Shown one piece after another: positions 36,471 through 46,603 of a DNA stretch of 64,000 nt. This DNA comes from Beijerinckiaceae bacterium (lineage in GTDB: Bacteria > Pseudomonadota > Alphaproteobacteria > Rhizobiales > Beijerinckiaceae). The translations under genes were made by a program, and so were the position numbers. Position 1 is the first letter of the stretch. Every line of letters begins with the position of its first letter. The DNA lies in assembly GCA_024304885.1 (NCBI GenBank), contig JALJOM010000008.1, forward strand, positions 186,001 through 250,000, in the 5' to 3' direction. The notes beneath the pieces were generated by a model, which was given only the letters and a program-made list of their open reading frames with translations, searched no databases and had not been told where the DNA came from.

Positions 36471-39059
36471 ATGGTCAAAGCTCCCGATATTTCCGAGAAG
36501 CCTGCGCGGCCCAAGAAGGCGCCGACCAAGGCGGCGCGATCGAAAGCCTCGAAGCCCGAGGTGAAGCCGCTCGGCGAGCATCTCGCCGCCCTCTTGAACC
36601 CGGCCCTGAACCAGCAGCATTCCGCGCCTCGCGGCGTCGGCGAGGCGCCAGCCTCTTACCAGGTGGGGCCGGTCCCGCGCGTCGATCCGAACCTCGCCGA
36701 GAGCCTCGGCCCGCGGAGCGAAGCGGGACCCGGCATGACCGGCGCGGCGGCGACGACGGAATCGCTGAAGAAGCTCCTCGAAGGCGGCGATCCGAACTTC
36801 CGCAGCAAGACCCCTTGGACGCCCCACCGCCCGCCGCGCCCGGAGAAATCGGAAGGCGGCCGGCCGTTCCGGATCGTCTCGGACTACGAGCCGAAAGGCG
36901 ACCAGCCGGGCGCGATCGACGCGCTCGTCCAGGGCATCGAAGCCGGCGAGCGCGACCAGGTGCTCCTCGGCGTCACCGGGTCCGGCAAGACCTTCACCAT
37001 GGCGCAGGTCATCGCGCGCACCGGCCGGCCCGCGCTCGTGCTGGCCCCCAACAAGACGCTGGCGGCGCAGCTCTACGGCGAGTTCAAGAGCTTCTTTCCC
37101 GACAACGCGGTCGAATATTTCGTCTCCTACTACGACTATTACCAGCCCGAGGCCTATGTGCCGCGATCCGACACCTACATAGAGAAGGAGAGCTCGATCA
37201 ACGAGCAGATCGACCGGATGCGCCATGCCGCGACCCGCGCCCTGCTTGAGCGCGACGACGTCATCATCGTCGCTTCGGTCTCCTGCATCTATGGTATCGG
37301 ATCGGTCGAAACCTATACCGCGATGACCTTCACGGTGAAGCTCGACGACCGGATCGACCAGCGCCAGCTCATCGCCGATCTCGTCGCGCTCCACTACAAG
37401 CGCTCGGCCGGCGATTTCTCCCGCGGTGTCTTTCGCGTGCGCGGCGACACGATCGAGCTGTTTCCCGCCCACTACGAGGATCGCGCCTGGCGGATCGGCT
37501 TCTTCGGCGACACGATCGAATCCATCGCCGAGTTCGATCCCTTGACCGGCAAGAAGACGCAGGATCTCGACTTCATCAAGGTCTATGCAAACTCGCACTA
37601 CGTCACGCCGCGCCCGACGCTCTTGCAATCGATCAAAGGCATCAAGGCCGAGCTCCACGACCGGTTGATCGAGCTCGATGCCGCGGGACGCTGGCTCGAG
37701 GCGCAGAGGCTCGAGCAGCGCACCACATTCGACCTCGAGATGCTGGAGGCCACCGGCTCCTGCGCCGGCATCGAGAACTATTCCCGCTACCTCACCGGCC
37801 GCAAGCCCGGTGAGCCGCCGCCCACTCTGTTCGAATATCTGCCCGACGACGCGCTCGTCTTCACAGACGAATCCCACGTGACGATCCCACAGATCGGCGC
37901 CATGTATCGCGGCGACTTCCGCCGCAAGGCGACGCTCGCCGAATATGGATTCCGGCTTCCGTCCTGCATGGACAATAGGCCGCTGCGCTTCGAGGAATGG
38001 GACGCGATGCGCCCGCCATCGATCCATGTCTCGGCGACGCCTGGGTCGTGGGAGCTCGTGCGCACCGGCGGAATCTTCGTCGAGCAGGTGATCCGCCCGA
38101 CCGGATTGATCGACCCACCCGTCGAGGTCCGGCCCGCCCGCGCCCAGGTGGACGATCTTCTCGGCGAGGTGCGCGCGGTCGCGGCCAAGGGCTACCGCAG
38201 CCTCGTCACCGTGCTGACCAAGCGCATGGCCGAGGATCTCACCGAATATCTCCACGAGCACGGCGTGCGCGTGCGCTACATGCATTCCGATATCGACACG
38301 ATCGAGCGGATCGAGATCATAAGGGATCTGAGGCTCGGCGCGTTCGACGTGCTCGTCGGCATCAACCTGTTGCGCGAGGGCCTCGACATTCCCGAATGCG
38401 GCTTCGTCGGCATCCTCGATGCCGACAAGGAGGGGTTCCTCCGCAGCGAGACGTCACTGGTACAGACGATCGGGCGCGCCGCCCGCAACGTGGACAGCCG
38501 CGTGATCCTCTACGCCGATAGTGTCACGGGGTCGATGCAGCGGGCGATGGCGGAGACGAGCCGAAGGCGGGAGAAGCAACAGGCCTACAACACAGAGCAC
38601 GGCATCACGCCAGCGACGATCAAGCGCGGCATCGCCGACATCCTGGGCTCGGTCTACGAGCAGGACCATGTGAGTGTCGATGCGGGATTCTCCGGGCCGG
38701 AAGCGCTCATCGGGCAAAATTCCAAGGCCGCGATCGCCGATCTCGAGAAGCGCATGCGCGACGCCGCCGCCAACCTCGAATTCGAGCTGGCCGCACGACT
38801 CCGCGACGAGATCAAGCGGCTGCAGCAGGTGGAGCTCGCGATCGCCGACGATCCCCTCGCGCGCCAGGCCGAGGTGGAGGACCAGGCCGGCGCCTACAAG
38901 GGCACGCGGAAATACGGGAACGCGGCCAACCTCCCCGCGAGCCGACCCCACAAGCCGACCGACGCCGAGATGGGTCCCCATAACTTCGGCGGCGGCGAAG
39001 CGAAACCGCGGAGCGGCAAGGGCGGGACGCGAGCCTGGAAGGGGAAGCGGCGGCCCTAA
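36471..39059 (+). CDS. uvrB: Excinuclease ABC subunit UvrB
   Basis: DNA damage-verifying helicase of nucleotide excision repair. N-terminal extension of about 130 Lys/Pro-rich residues precedes the conserved core: [18 protein letters not shown]-loop [13 protein letters not shown], beta-hairpin [44 protein letters not shown], and the C-terminal UVR motif ([18 protein letters not shown]). A basic Gly/Lys-rich tail follows. 862 residues, longer than the 670 of E. coli, mainly from the two extensions. Confidence 0.96.
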   Translation: MVKAPDISEKPARPKKAPTKAARSKASKPEVKPLGEHLAALLNPALNQQHSAPRGVGEAPASYQVGPVPRVDPNLAESLGPRSEAGPGMTGAAATTESLKKLLEGGDPNFRSKTPWTPHRPPRPEKSEGGRPFRIVSDYEPKGDQPGAIDALVQGIEAGERDQVLLGVTGSGKTFTMAQVIARTGRPALVLAPNKTLAAQLYGEFKSFFPDNAVEYFVSYYDYYQPEAYVPRSDTYIEKESSINEQIDRMRHAATRALLERDDVIIVASVSCIYGIGSVETYTAMTFTVKLDDRIDQRQLIADLVALHYKRSAGDFSRGVFRVRGDTIELFPAHYEDRAWRIGFFGDTIESIAEFDPLTGKKTQDLDFIKVYANSHYVTPRPTLLQSIKGIKAELHDRLIELDAAGRWLEAQRLEQRTTFDLEMLEATGSCAGIENYSRYLTGRKPGEPPPTLFEYLPDDALVFTDESHVTIPQIGAMYRGDFRRKATLAEYGFRLPSCMDNRPLRFEEWDAMRPPSIHVSATPGSWELVRTGGIFVEQVIRPTGLIDPPVEVRPARAQVDDLLGEVRAVAAKGYRSLVTVLTKRMAEDLTEYLHEHGVRVRYMHSDIDTIERIEIIRDLRLGAFDVLVGINLLREGLDIPECGFVGILDADKEGFLRSETSLVQTIGRAARNVDSRVILYADSVTGSMQRAMAETSRRREKQQAYNTEHGITPATIKRGIADILGSVYEQDHVSVDAGFSGPEALIGQNSKAAIADLEKRMRDAAANLEFELAARLRDEIKRLQQVELAIADDPLARQAEVEDQAGAYKGTRKYGNAANLPASRPHKPTDAEMGPHNFGGGEAKPRSGKGGTRAWKGKRRP

Positions 39060-39085
39060 TATCGGCCTTTGTGGAAGGAGCAGCA

Positions 39086-39318
39086 TTGCGCGAGTTTCCA
39101 TCCATCACGCAGGTTCCGCTTGTCATGGGGGTAAGCCCTGCTTCCGAGGGCAGCGGGTGACCGTGGGCATGATTGTGGGCCAGATCGGAGCGGGTCGCAC
39201 CATAGACGAGCTTCTCACCGAGTATCCCTACCTCCAACGGGAGGATATTCTCGAGGCTCTACACTATGCAGCCTGGCGTGTGCAGGAACGGGAAATCGAT
39301 CTCGCCCATGGATCCTGA
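39086..39318 (+). pseudogene. Frameshifted DUF433 antitoxin-like gene
   Basis: From a TTG with AAGGAG 5 nt upstream, one frame reads LREFPSITQVPLVMGG; the next frame continues GKPCFRGQRVTVGMIVGQIG, RTIDELLTEYPYLQREDI and ALHYAAWR. Joined, they make a normal DUF433 protein (winged-helix antitoxin family). The break is a run of five G (39127-39131); a sixth would restore the frame. Partner fragment overlaps its 3' end. A G-run sequencing error is an alternative. Confidence 0.75.
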
Positions 39319-39433
39319 TGCGGCTGCTGTATCGAAGGAGATCGAAACGACCCACGAAGAATTACGCGGTGGAGTTCTCGTTTCGGTCGATACGGAGCGC
39401 GTTCGCGTGCGGGGTCTGCCACTTCGTCGATAG
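39308..39433 (+). pseudogene. C-terminal fragment of a DUF5615 (PIN-like) toxin
   Basis: 41 codons: a nondescript start, then EELRGGVLVSVDTERVRVRGLP, which matches the tail of DUF5615 PIN-like toxins (..ELRGALVVV..GRVRVRPLP). The catalytic acidic N-terminal two thirds are absent. DUF433 and DUF5615 genes form a recurrent two-gene module, so this is the remains of the toxin. Confidence 0.6.
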
Positions 39434-39579
39434 AGACCATAGCAGCGGCAAGGATGTCGGTATTTCGTGAAAGGCGCTGGCGCGTTCGTGAGAGTTGAAC
39501 TCCGCCCGCTTGCCGCGCGTGACCGCCGGTGCAACACTCGGCCGGCGCCGATCAGAGCGCACGGCACGAGGAGAAAATC

Positions 39580-40080
39580 ATGGCGGCAAAGTCGGATTTT
39601 ACCCCGGAGGAGTGGCAGACCATCCTGGAGAGCACGATGATGGCGGGGATCGCGGTCACCGCCGCGGACCCGAGCGGGCTCTGGGGGACGCTTCAGGAAG
39701 GGATGGCGAGCGCGAAGGCCGTGCTCGGCGCCGGACGGGACGACGGCGCGAGCGATCTCGTCAAGGCGGTGAGCGCCGATTTCGAGACGAGCGAGGGCCG
39801 CTCCACGGCGCGCGAGGGATTGCGCGAGAAGCTGCGCGGCAAGAAGCCCTCAGAGATCGTCGCGGCGGCGCTCGACGTGTTGCGCGAGGCCGCGCGGATC
39901 GTCGAGGCCAAAGCGCCGAACGATGCGCCGGGATTCAAGGCCTGGCTGCAGAGGATCAGCCGCCAGGTCGCCGAAGCCTCGACGGAAGGCGGTTTCCTCG
40001 GCTTCGGCGGAGAGCGGGTGAGCGAAGAGGAGAAAGCGAGCCTCGCGCAGATCGCGGGCTCGCTCGGCCTCGCCGCCTGA
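39580..40080 (+). CDS. Hypothetical protein
   Basis: 166 residues, soluble and mainly helical by pattern (DFTPEEWQTILESTMMAGIAVTA; EIVAAALDVLREAARIVEA; GFKAWLQRISRQVAEASTEGGFLGFGG). Similar ORFs of this style occur in methylobacteria and relatives, but no function is known to me. GAGGAG sits 6 nt before the ATG; an upstream in-frame ATG is less likely. Confidence 0.75.
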   Translation: MAAKSDFTPEEWQTILESTMMAGIAVTAADPSGLWGTLQEGMASAKAVLGAGRDDGASDLVKAVSADFETSEGRSTAREGLREKLRGKKPSEIVAAALDVLREAARIVEAKAPNDAPGFKAWLQRISRQVAEASTEGGFLGFGGERVSEEEKASLAQIAGSLGLAA

Positions 40081-40107
40081 GTTTCACGAAAGGGAGCGCG
40101 CCTTCGG

Positions 40108-41409
40108 CTATCGCGCCGGCGCGTTCCCGTTGCGAGCGGCGGCGGGCCTGGGTCGTGCCGGAGCGGGCGCCGTCCGTCCGGGCTTGGCGCTTGCGGCGCG
40201 AGCCGTCCGTGTCTCGGCTCGGGGCTCGGGCCGCGACATTTCGCGGCGTTGCCGCGACACGCCGATCGGTGCCGCTGCCTCGCCGGTGCGCCGGTCGTGC
40301 GACGGCAGACGAAGTCGCGTGAGCTTCTCGATATTGCGCAAGAGATCGCGCTCGCCATCGTCGCAAAGCGAGATCGCGACCCCCTCGCTGCCGGCGCGGG
40401 CCGTGCGCCCGATCCGATGGACATAGGCCTCGGCGACCTCGGGAAGCTCGAAGTTCACCACATGCGTGACGCGGTCGATATCGATGCCGCGCGCCGCGAT
40501 ATCGGTCGCGACCAAGGCGCGAACGGCGCCCGATCGAAACGCCGCGAGCGAGCGCTCGCGCTGGCTCTGGCTCTTGTTGCCGTGGATCGCCGCCGCCGCG
40601 ACGCCGGCGCTCTCGAGGTGGCGCATGACCTTGTCGGCGCCGTGCTTGGTCCGGGTGAAGACGATCGCCCGAGACATTTCCGCATCGCCGAATAGCTCGA
40701 CGAGCAGGTCGCGCTTGCGGTGGGTCTCGACGAAGAGAACCTGCTGGCTGACGCGATCGGCGGTCTTCGCGACCGGGGTCACGGATACCTCGACCGGATC
40801 ACGCAGGAGGTCTTCCGCGAGCTTGGCGATCTCGCGCGGCATGGTCGCGGAGAAGAACAGGTTCTGGCGCCGGCTCGGGAGATCGCCGACGATGCGCCGG
40901 ATCGGCTTCACGAAGCCGAGATCGAGCATTTGGTCGACCTCGTCGAGAACGAGGAACTCGGTGCCGCCGAGACGAGCGACACGTGCATCGAGATGATCGA
41001 CTAGTCGGCCGGGGGTCGCGACGAGAACATCGAGCCCGCGCGCGAGCGCCTTGATCTGGGGGCCGTGGGATACGCCGCCGAAGACGACCGCGACCGAGAC
41101 CCCGAGGTCCTCCCCCAAGGTCCGGAAGGTCTCGGCGATCTGGCTCGCGAGCTCGCGCGTCGGGCTGACGACGAGGCACCGGCACGTGCCGCGCTCGGGT
41201 CGCCTTGGCCGAGTGGCGAGATGATGCAGGATCGGGAGCGCGAAGGCGGCGGTCTTGCCGGTTCCGGTCTGGGCGATGCCGAGGACGTCGCGGCCGGCGA
41301 GGATGCTCGGGATGGCTTGGGCCTGGATGGGGGTGGGACGGGAATAATTGGCGCGAGCCAAGGAGCTCAGGATCGGCGCGGCGAGGCCGAGCCCTGTGAA
41401 GTCGTGCAA
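40108..41409 (-). CDS. DEAD-box-type ATP-dependent RNA helicase (RhlE-like)
   Basis: Two RecA-like domains: Q motif PTPIQAQAIP, motif I AQTGTGKTAAF, motif Ib TPGR, motif II LVLDEVDQMLD (DEVD instead of DEAD), motif III SATMP, motif V ATDIAARGIDI, motif VI HRIGRTARAG. A basic Ala/Arg/Pro-rich tail of about 65 residues follows. 433 residues, size and tail like RhlE. Probably ribosome or RNA-decay related. The DEVD substitution is uncommon but retains the catalytic Asp and Glu. Confidence 0.92.
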   Translation of the reverse strand: MHDFTGLGLAAPILSSLARANYSRPTPIQAQAIPSILAGRDVLGIAQTGTGKTAAFALPILHHLATRPRRPERGTCRCLVVSPTRELASQIAETFRTLGEDLGVSVAVVFGGVSHGPQIKALARGLDVLVATPGRLVDHLDARVARLGGTEFLVLDEVDQMLDLGFVKPIRRIVGDLPSRRQNLFFSATMPREIAKLAEDLLRDPVEVSVTPVAKTADRVSQQVLFVETHRKRDLLVELFGDAEMSRAIVFTRTKHGADKVMRHLESAGVAAAAIHGNKSQSQRERSLAAFRSGAVRALVATDIAARGIDIDRVTHVVNFELPEVAEAYVHRIGRTARAGSEGVAISLCDDGERDLLRNIEKLTRLRLPSHDRRTGEAAAPIGVSRQRREMSRPEPRAETRTARAASAKPGRTAPAPARPRPAAARNGNAPAR

Positions 41410-41826
41410 GGGGGACTCTTTCCTTGCCGCGGCCTCGCATCGGGGCGTCCGGCGGGCGGCGGCAGTCTGGGGAGGGGCGCCGCCCTGCGTGGCCGGGGCG
41501 GATGCGCGGGAAGAATGGGTCGGGGCTGTCGGCAGGCAGGCGATGAAAATCGTCCGTCACGCGGCCGGGCGCCGAAATCTACAGCGAAGCAGATGCCGCT
41601 TCATCATGGATCCCGGATCGGATGTCAACCGGGCAGGCGCGGCGCCGGCCCGGTACCTCGGCCGGTGTCTCGGCCTTTGCCGCATTGCCACCCTCCCTCG
41701 TCTCGCGGGGCGGGATCGCCCTTCGAGCTACAGCGATGCGCGAGCAGAAAGTCTGCCTCGGAACCCACCTCATGGTCCGGCGTTCCTCGGGTGTTTTCGA
41801 CGGAACGAACCCGAAGGGAGCGTGCC
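41410..41826. other. Intergenic region without recognised gene
   Basis: About 420 bp between divergent helicase and DUF2231 genes. Several short ORFs exist but none has a ribosome site or family match. It should hold both promoters. Confidence 0.5.
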
Positions 41827-42324
41827 ATGCTCAACCCGAAATCGACCGCGAGCATCGCTGGTCATCCGATCCACGCGATGTTGGTTCCGTTTCCGATCGC
41901 CTTCTTCGTCGCGACCTTTCTCTGTGACCTCGCCTTCTGGCGGACCGGAAACCCGTTCTGGGCCTCGGCCTCGATCTGGCTTCTCGGCGCGGGACTTGTG
42001 ATGGCCGTCCTCGCAGCTCTCGCCGGGCTGACGGACGTGATCGGCGACGTGCAGATCCGTGCAATGAGCGAGGTCTGGTGGCATGCCGGCGGCAATGCTC
42101 TCGTCGTGGTCCTGCAGCTCGTCAGCTGGACCCTTCGCTATGTGCAGGGACCGAGCGCGGTGGTCCCGGTCGGCCTGATCCTCTCCCTGATCGTCGTGGG
42201 CATCCTCCTGTTCACGGGCTGGAAGGGCTGGGAGATGGTCTATCGCCGGCGAGTCGGCGTGCTGGACGAGGCAGCGCGCCCGGGCGAGGCACCGCAACGG
42301 CCTGTCGTTCGCCGTATGGGCTGA
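41827..42324 (+). CDS. DUF2231 domain membrane protein
   Basis: 165 residues with four predicted transmembrane helices (AMLVPFPIAFFVATFLCDLAF; ASIWLLGAGLVMAVLAALAGL; ALVVVLQLVSWTLRYV; VGLILSLIVVGILLFTGW). The N-terminal GHPIHAMLVPFPIA motif is diagnostic of DUF2231. Some relatives bind haem, not demonstrated here. AAGGGAG 6 nt before the ATG. Followed by a good terminator. Confidence 0.88.
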   Translation: MLNPKSTASIAGHPIHAMLVPFPIAFFVATFLCDLAFWRTGNPFWASASIWLLGAGLVMAVLAALAGLTDVIGDVQIRAMSEVWWHAGGNALVVVLQLVSWTLRYVQGPSAVVPVGLILSLIVVGILLFTGWKGWEMVYRRRVGVLDEAARPGEAPQRPVVRRMG

Positions 42325-42378
42325 CCCGGCCGCGACCGCGCGGCCGTGGCGATCCGCGGTTCGCGCGGAAAAAAGAAA

Positions 42379-42403
42379 GCCCGGCGGGGTGCGCCGGGCT
42401 TTT
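42379..42403. terminator. Bidirectional intrinsic terminator between DUF2231 gene and carD
   Basis: Nine-bp stem AGCCCGGCG / CGCCGGGCT, short loop, followed by TTTT on the plus strand and preceded by a run of A (AAAAAAGAA), so it can stop both convergent genes. Confidence 0.85.
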
Positions 42404-42436
42404 CCATAGGGGTGGATGGGAGGCCGGTACTACGCG

Positions 42437-42535
42437 GCTTCCGGTCGGTCTGAATCGGAAACCGCTCTACGCCCTTGTTCTGTCACAATTTCGCGACGCG
42501 AAGTGGTATCCACTTCGCTGGAAATTGCTCTAGGC
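42437..42535. repeat. Family B intergenic repeat at the end of carD
   Basis: Contains AATCGGAAACCGCTCTACGC, TGTCACAATTTCGCGACGCGAA and GTGGTATCCACTTCGCTGG, then AAATTGCTCTAG. The terminal CTAG holds the carD stop codon. Confidence 0.88.
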
Positions 42536-44146
42536 GGCTTCCTCGATCTCGGTCTCGTCCGGCTCGACCTCTTCGGCCTTGCCGCGGCGCGGACCCTTCA
42601 TGAGCTGCGCCTCGATCGCCCGCAGCGCCTCGGTCTCGGTCAGCTTCTGCACCACGACGATCTCGCGGGTCATGCGATCGAGGGCCGCCTCGTAGAGCTG
42701 GCGCTCGGAATAGGACTGCTCCGGCTGGCTGTCCGAGCGGTAGAGGTCGCGCACGACCTCCGCGATCGCGACGAGGTCGCCGGAATTGATCTTCGCCTCG
42801 TATTCCTGAGCCCGACGCGACCACATGGTCCGCTTGACGCGGGCGCGCCCGCCGAGCGTGTCGAAGGCCTTCTTGACGACATCGGCCTCGGCGAGCTTGC
42901 GCATCCCGACCATGGCGGATTTCGAGGTCGGCACCTTCAGGATCATCTTGTCCTTGATGAAGCTGATCACGAAGAGCTCGAGCTTGAACCCTGCGACCTC
43001 CTGCTCCTCGATGGCGACGATCTGGCCGACCCCATGAGCGGGATAGACGATGAACTCGTTTTGCTTGAACCCGAGGCGCGAGGCCGCCGCGGCCTTGCCG
43101 GGCTTGCTTCCCGCCGCAGGCGCACGCTCGGACGGTCTCGCCGTTGCGGGCTTGGCCCGCGCGGCCTCGACCGCACCTTGGCTCGTGGGGGACGGCTTCG
43201 CCGCTGCCTTCGAGGTGGAAGCGGCTTCCGAAGCGCTCGCGGCCTTCGGCGCAGGGGCCCGCGCGGCCGGCTTGGTGGACGTGCCGGCCACCGCCGCCGC
43301 CCCGAGGGACGCCGAAGCCTGCGGCCGTGCTGCTTGGTCACTCACGGGAGCGGTAGCTTGGTCCGCTCCCGGCTTCTTCTCGTTCTTCTTTGTCACTGGA
43401 GTCCGATCGTTTGACATTGACGCAAGATCGACGGCCGCGGCGGTCCCCTCGGGACGCGCTTCGGCCTTCGGCGCTCGTTTCCCCGCGTGCGGAACCCTGT
43501 CATCGGCGGCGGCGGGCCGTGCCTCCTCGGGGCAGGCGACCGCTGTTTCGGCTGCAGGTGTTTCAGCTGCAGGTGTTGCGGCTGCAGGTCGAGCCGCCTC
43601 GACGCGTGCCGGACGCGCCTCCTTCCGGGAAGTCTCCGCCTCGCGGCTGGCGTCGGTCCGGGTCTCGCCGCTCGCTTGTCCCGCCGTCTTTGCGCGGGTG
43701 ACGCTCGGGCGCAGTGCCGGGCTCTCGGCCTCGACAGCCTTGCGCGCGGGTTTCGCTCCGCGCGCCCCGGCCGGCATCGCTCGGGCGGCGAGGCCTTGCG
43801 TGGCGCGAGCGGTACTCGCCGCCGGCTCGCTTCTCGTCGGCCTGGACCGCGCCGGCTTGGACCGCACCGGCTTGGCGGTCTCGGCGGTTCGATCCAGGGT
43901 GCCGCGATCGAGTCTCGAGGCGCGTGCTCTCGACGCGACCGAGCCGCGGGGCTCGGAAGCTTCGGCCACGATCAGAGCGGCAGAGCCACGACCGGCGGGT
44001 CGGGTCGTGCTCGATTTGCTCCGCGGTGCTTTTGGCGCGCTGGCCTTCGACTCGTGAGCGGTGGGCCTGCGGGCGCGAGTGGCTTCCGATGCTTTGGGGC
44101 GGATCCCCGTCACTGGCGCATTCTCACTTTTATTCCCGGACGCCAT
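42530..44146 (-). CDS. carD: CarD-family transcription regulator with long disordered N-terminus
   Basis: 538 residues from an ATG preceded by AAGGAGC. CarD binds RNA polymerase beta and stabilises open complexes, notably at rRNA promoters. The CarD domain begins near residue 359 (FKQNEFIVYPAHGVGQI; KMILKVPTSKSAMVGMRKL; RTMWSRRAQEYEAKINSGD) and ends in an acidic tail. The preceding 350 residues are low-complexity Ala/Pro/Arg/Lys sequence, far longer than in typical CarD of under 200. An internal ATG (43417) could give a shorter form. The TAG stop is supplied by a family B repeat. Confidence 0.9.
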   Translation of the reverse strand: MASGNKSENAPVTGIRPKASEATRARRPTAHESKASAPKAPRSKSSTTRPAGRGSAALIVAEASEPRGSVASRARASRLDRGTLDRTAETAKPVRSKPARSRPTRSEPAASTARATQGLAARAMPAGARGAKPARKAVEAESPALRPSVTRAKTAGQASGETRTDASREAETSRKEARPARVEAARPAAATPAAETPAAETAVACPEEARPAAADDRVPHAGKRAPKAEARPEGTAAAVDLASMSNDRTPVTKKNEKKPGADQATAPVSDQAARPQASASLGAAAVAGTSTKPAARAPAPKAASASEAASTSKAAAKPSPTSQGAVEAARAKPATARPSERAPAAGSKPGKAAAASRLGFKQNEFIVYPAHGVGQIVAIEEQEVAGFKLELFVISFIKDKMILKVPTSKSAMVGMRKLAEADVVKKAFDTLGGRARVKRTMWSRRAQEYEAKINSGDLVAIAEVVRDLYRSDSQPEQSYSERQLYEAALDRMTREIVVVQKLTETEALRAIEAQLMKGPRRGKAEEVEPDETEIEEAA

Positions 44147-44592
44147 AGGCAGCGTGCTCCTTATCTTGTCCCGCTTTGGAGACGGGACGGATCGTCGGCA
44201 GCACAGGCGCCATCCGCCGCACGGACCTCTTCCCCGCCGGACAGGACGGCCGCGACGCCATTCCCGTACGAAGACGAGCATCCGAGAGCGGTTGGCCGGA
44301 CAGCGAGCGACGAGCACACGCGCCGCACCTCCCGTCGATTGGCCTAAAACTCCGGGATCACGCGAGCTCGAGAGGTTTCAGGGAAACCCGAGACTATGCA
44401 GAGATTACTTAGCCACGGAGGCGACGTGAGCGGTCGAAATTTGCCACTGGTACAGACGATAAAAAACAATCTAGCACGGATCCGAGCGAAAATCAAAAGT
44501 TTTGCTCGGACCCCTGACACCTTTGCCTCGCCGACGCGGGAGGCGGTCGGCGAGCGATTATCGTATTGACACGAAGAGGCTGAAACCTCGGG

Positions 44593-44928
44593 TCAATCTC
44601 CTTTGCCGGGCTCGCGCGAGAGCATCTCCAACTTGCCGGGCTTGCCGTTGAATTCCTTCGCTTCAGGCAGCGCCTCGCGCTTGTTGGTCAGCTGCGGCCA
44701 GACTTTCGACAGCTCGGCATTGAGCTTGAGCCAGGGGCCGACGCCCTTCTTGGTGTCCGACTTGATCGCGGCCGCCGGGCATTCCGGCTCGCAAACCCCG
44801 CAGTCGATGCATTCGTCCGGGTTGATGACGAGCATGTTCTCGCCTTCGTAGAAGCAGTCCACCGGGCAGACTTCCACGCAATCCGTATACTTGCACTTGA
44901 TGCAATTTTCGACGACCACATAAGTCAT
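44593..44928 (-). CDS. fdxA: Ferredoxin FdxA (7Fe-8S type)
   Basis: 111-residue bacterial-type ferredoxin with two cluster motifs: C9, C12, C17, C21 ([20 protein letters not shown]) and C40, C43, C46, C50 ([14 protein letters not shown]), typical of FdxA with one 3Fe-4S and one 4Fe-4S cluster, plus a C-terminal Lys-rich extension. Located between carD and the S4-domain gene, a common alphaproteobacterial order. ORF starts further upstream are not supported. Confidence 0.93.
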   Translation of the reverse strand: MTYVVVENCIKCKYTDCVEVCPVDCFYEGENMLVINPDECIDCGVCEPECPAAAIKSDTKKGVGPWLKLNAELSKVWPQLTNKREALPEAKEFNGKPGKLEMLSREPGKGD

Positions 44929-45083
44929 GCTTGTTCTTCCTTGCAGACGACTCGTCGAGGTTAAAGTCCCTTCGACGGGCCCGCACCCCATTGGTTCCTG
45001 CTAGCGCCTTTGCCTCGACATGGCAAGAATCTTCGACTCGTTCCAAGTCGCGACCTGAAGAGCTCCGGATCTCGGCTGAAGCT

Positions 45084-45380
45084 TCACCCGGGCCCGGACG
45101 ATGCCGCGGCTGCACCCTCGTGCGAAAGATCCTCGAACAAGAGTGCCGCCTCGGCATAGGGACCGCGCCGCGTTCCAGGTCCGAGGACACGCAAGATTCG
45201 GACCTCGTGCTCCAAGGCAATGGTCAGGACGTCGCCGGGCACGACGGCTTTCGCCGGCGTGTCGATCCGCCGCGCATTCAGCCGGACATGACCTTCGGAA
45301 ACGAGCCGCGCGGCGAGGCTGCGCGTCTTGACGACGCGCGCGAACCACAGCCACTTGTCGAGCCTCTGCCGCTCGTCCAT
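45084..45380 (-). CDS. RNA-binding S4 domain protein (Hsp15/HslR-like)
   Basis: 98 residues. S4 domain pattern QRLDKWLWFARVVKTRSLAARLVSEGHVRLN, followed by TPAKAVVPGDVLTI. Hsp15 rescues stalled 50S subunits carrying nascent chains. In many alphaproteobacteria it lies next to fdxA and carD, as here; the helicase gene that often precedes it is replaced by cobW. Confidence 0.9.
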   Translation of the reverse strand: MDERQRLDKWLWFARVVKTRSLAARLVSEGHVRLNARRIDTPAKAVVPGDVLTIALEHEVRILRVLGPGTRRGPYAEAALLFEDLSHEGAAAASSGPG

Positions 45381-45436
45381 GTGCCCTTCGCGGATCGAAC
45401 CGGAACACTTTCAGATATGTCTCGGTACGCTGGCCT

Positions 45437-46603
45437 TCAAGTGAGGAGGCCGCCTGCGACCGGCGAGAGGGGGCTCCGCGACAGCGCCGCGCCGTCGGCG
45501 CCGTCGAGCGTCACGCCACCCGTGAAGGCGCGCCACAAGCCCTCGACGAAGGCCGGCTCCATGTCCTTCAGGATGAAGACGATGCGCGTCGAATGGTCGC
45601 TGTCGGGCCAGGCGTCGAGCCGCGCCGGCGGATGAAAGACATGCTGCACCCCGTGGAGGACGACGGGGCGCGAAAGATCGTCGGCGAGCGCCACGATGCC
45701 CTTGACGCGCAGGAGGCTGGGACCGTGCGCGCCGCGCAGGAGCTCGAGAAACACGTCGAAGCTCGCCGGCGCGATCGGCGCGGCATGGCGCAGGCAAAAG
45801 GCGCGGATTCGTGCATCGTGGCGATTTCTGTCGTGTGCGGCATGGGGGCCATGGTCGTGGTGATGGTGCCCGTCGTCTGAGGCATAGGCGTCGGCGCCGA
45901 GCCAGCGGGCGACGTCGGGAGCCTTGCGGGACGGATCGTAGAGACCGGCCGACAGCAAGGCGGCGGCCGTCGCCTCGCCGCGCGCGGCATCGAGCCGGGG
46001 CGCGCCGGGATTGAGCCGCGCGAGCCGGGAGAGGAGCTCAGCGAGCGCCTGCCCCGCGGCGGGATCGAGCAGGTCGGTCTTGGTGAGCACGAGCCGGTCG
46101 GCGACCGCGGCCTGCTTCACCGCCTCCTCGTGCGCGTCGAGGGTCGCGGCCCCGTTCACGGCATCCACCACCGTGATCACGCCGTCGAGGCGAAACCGCA
46201 GCACGAGATAGGGATGATACATGATCGTATGCAGGACCGGCGCGGGATCGGCGAGGCCCGTCGTCTCGATGATCACCCGTCGGAACGGTCGCATCCGGCC
46301 ATTGTCGCGCCGGCGCAGCACGTCCTCCAGCGTGCTGACGAGGTCGCCCCGGATCGTGCAGCAGAGGCACCCCGAGGTCATGACCAGCATGTCCCCGTCG
46401 ACGTTCTCGACAAGGAGATGATCGAGGCCGATCTCGCCGAACTCGTTGACGAGGACGAGGCAATCGGCGAGCTCGGGATCGCGTAGAAGCCGGTTCAGGA
46501 GGCTCGTCTTGCCGGCGCCAAGGAAGCCGGTGAGGATTGTGAGGGGGAAGGGCGGGGGCGGGCGCCTCGCCGGCGCGCGCGTTGCGGCTTCGTCCTCGGT
46601 CAT
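45437..46603 (-). CDS. CobW/COG0523-family GTPase, metallochaperone
   Basis: G3E GTPase. P-loop GFLGAGKT (26-33), zinc-binding GCLCC (C78, C80, C81), LTKTDL G4 motif, and a His-rich insert (GHHHHDHG) before the C-terminal CobW_C domain. Such proteins move zinc or other metals to client enzymes under limitation. Start MTEDEAATRA follows AGGGGAAG. The 5' end (about 85 bp) is duplicated about 1.1 kb upstream, flanking an AT-richer insert. No Zur-box is obvious. Confidence 0.9.
   Translation of the reverse strand: MTEDEAATRAPARRPPPPFPLTILTGFLGAGKTSLLNRLLRDPELADCLVLVNEFGEIGLDHLLVENVDGDMLVMTSGCLCCTIRGDLVSTLEDVLRRRDNGRMRPFRRVIIETTGLADPAPVLHTIMYHPYLVLRFRLDGVITVVDAVNGAATLDAHEEAVKQAAVADRLVLTKTDLLDPAAGQALAELLSRLARLNPGAPRLDAARGEATAAALLSAGLYDPSRKAPDVARWLGADAYASDDGHHHHDHGPHAAHDRNRHDARIRAFCLRHAAPIAPASFDVFLELLRGAHGPSLLRVKGIVALADDLSRPVVLHGVQHVFHPPARLDAWPDSDHSTRIVFILKDMEPAFVEGLWRAFTGGVTLDGADGAALSRSPLSPVAGGLLT

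Noticed and set aside
36246-38285. 679-codon minus-strand ORF over uvrB
   Set aside because: Antisense shadow of uvrB, no ribosome site or domain.
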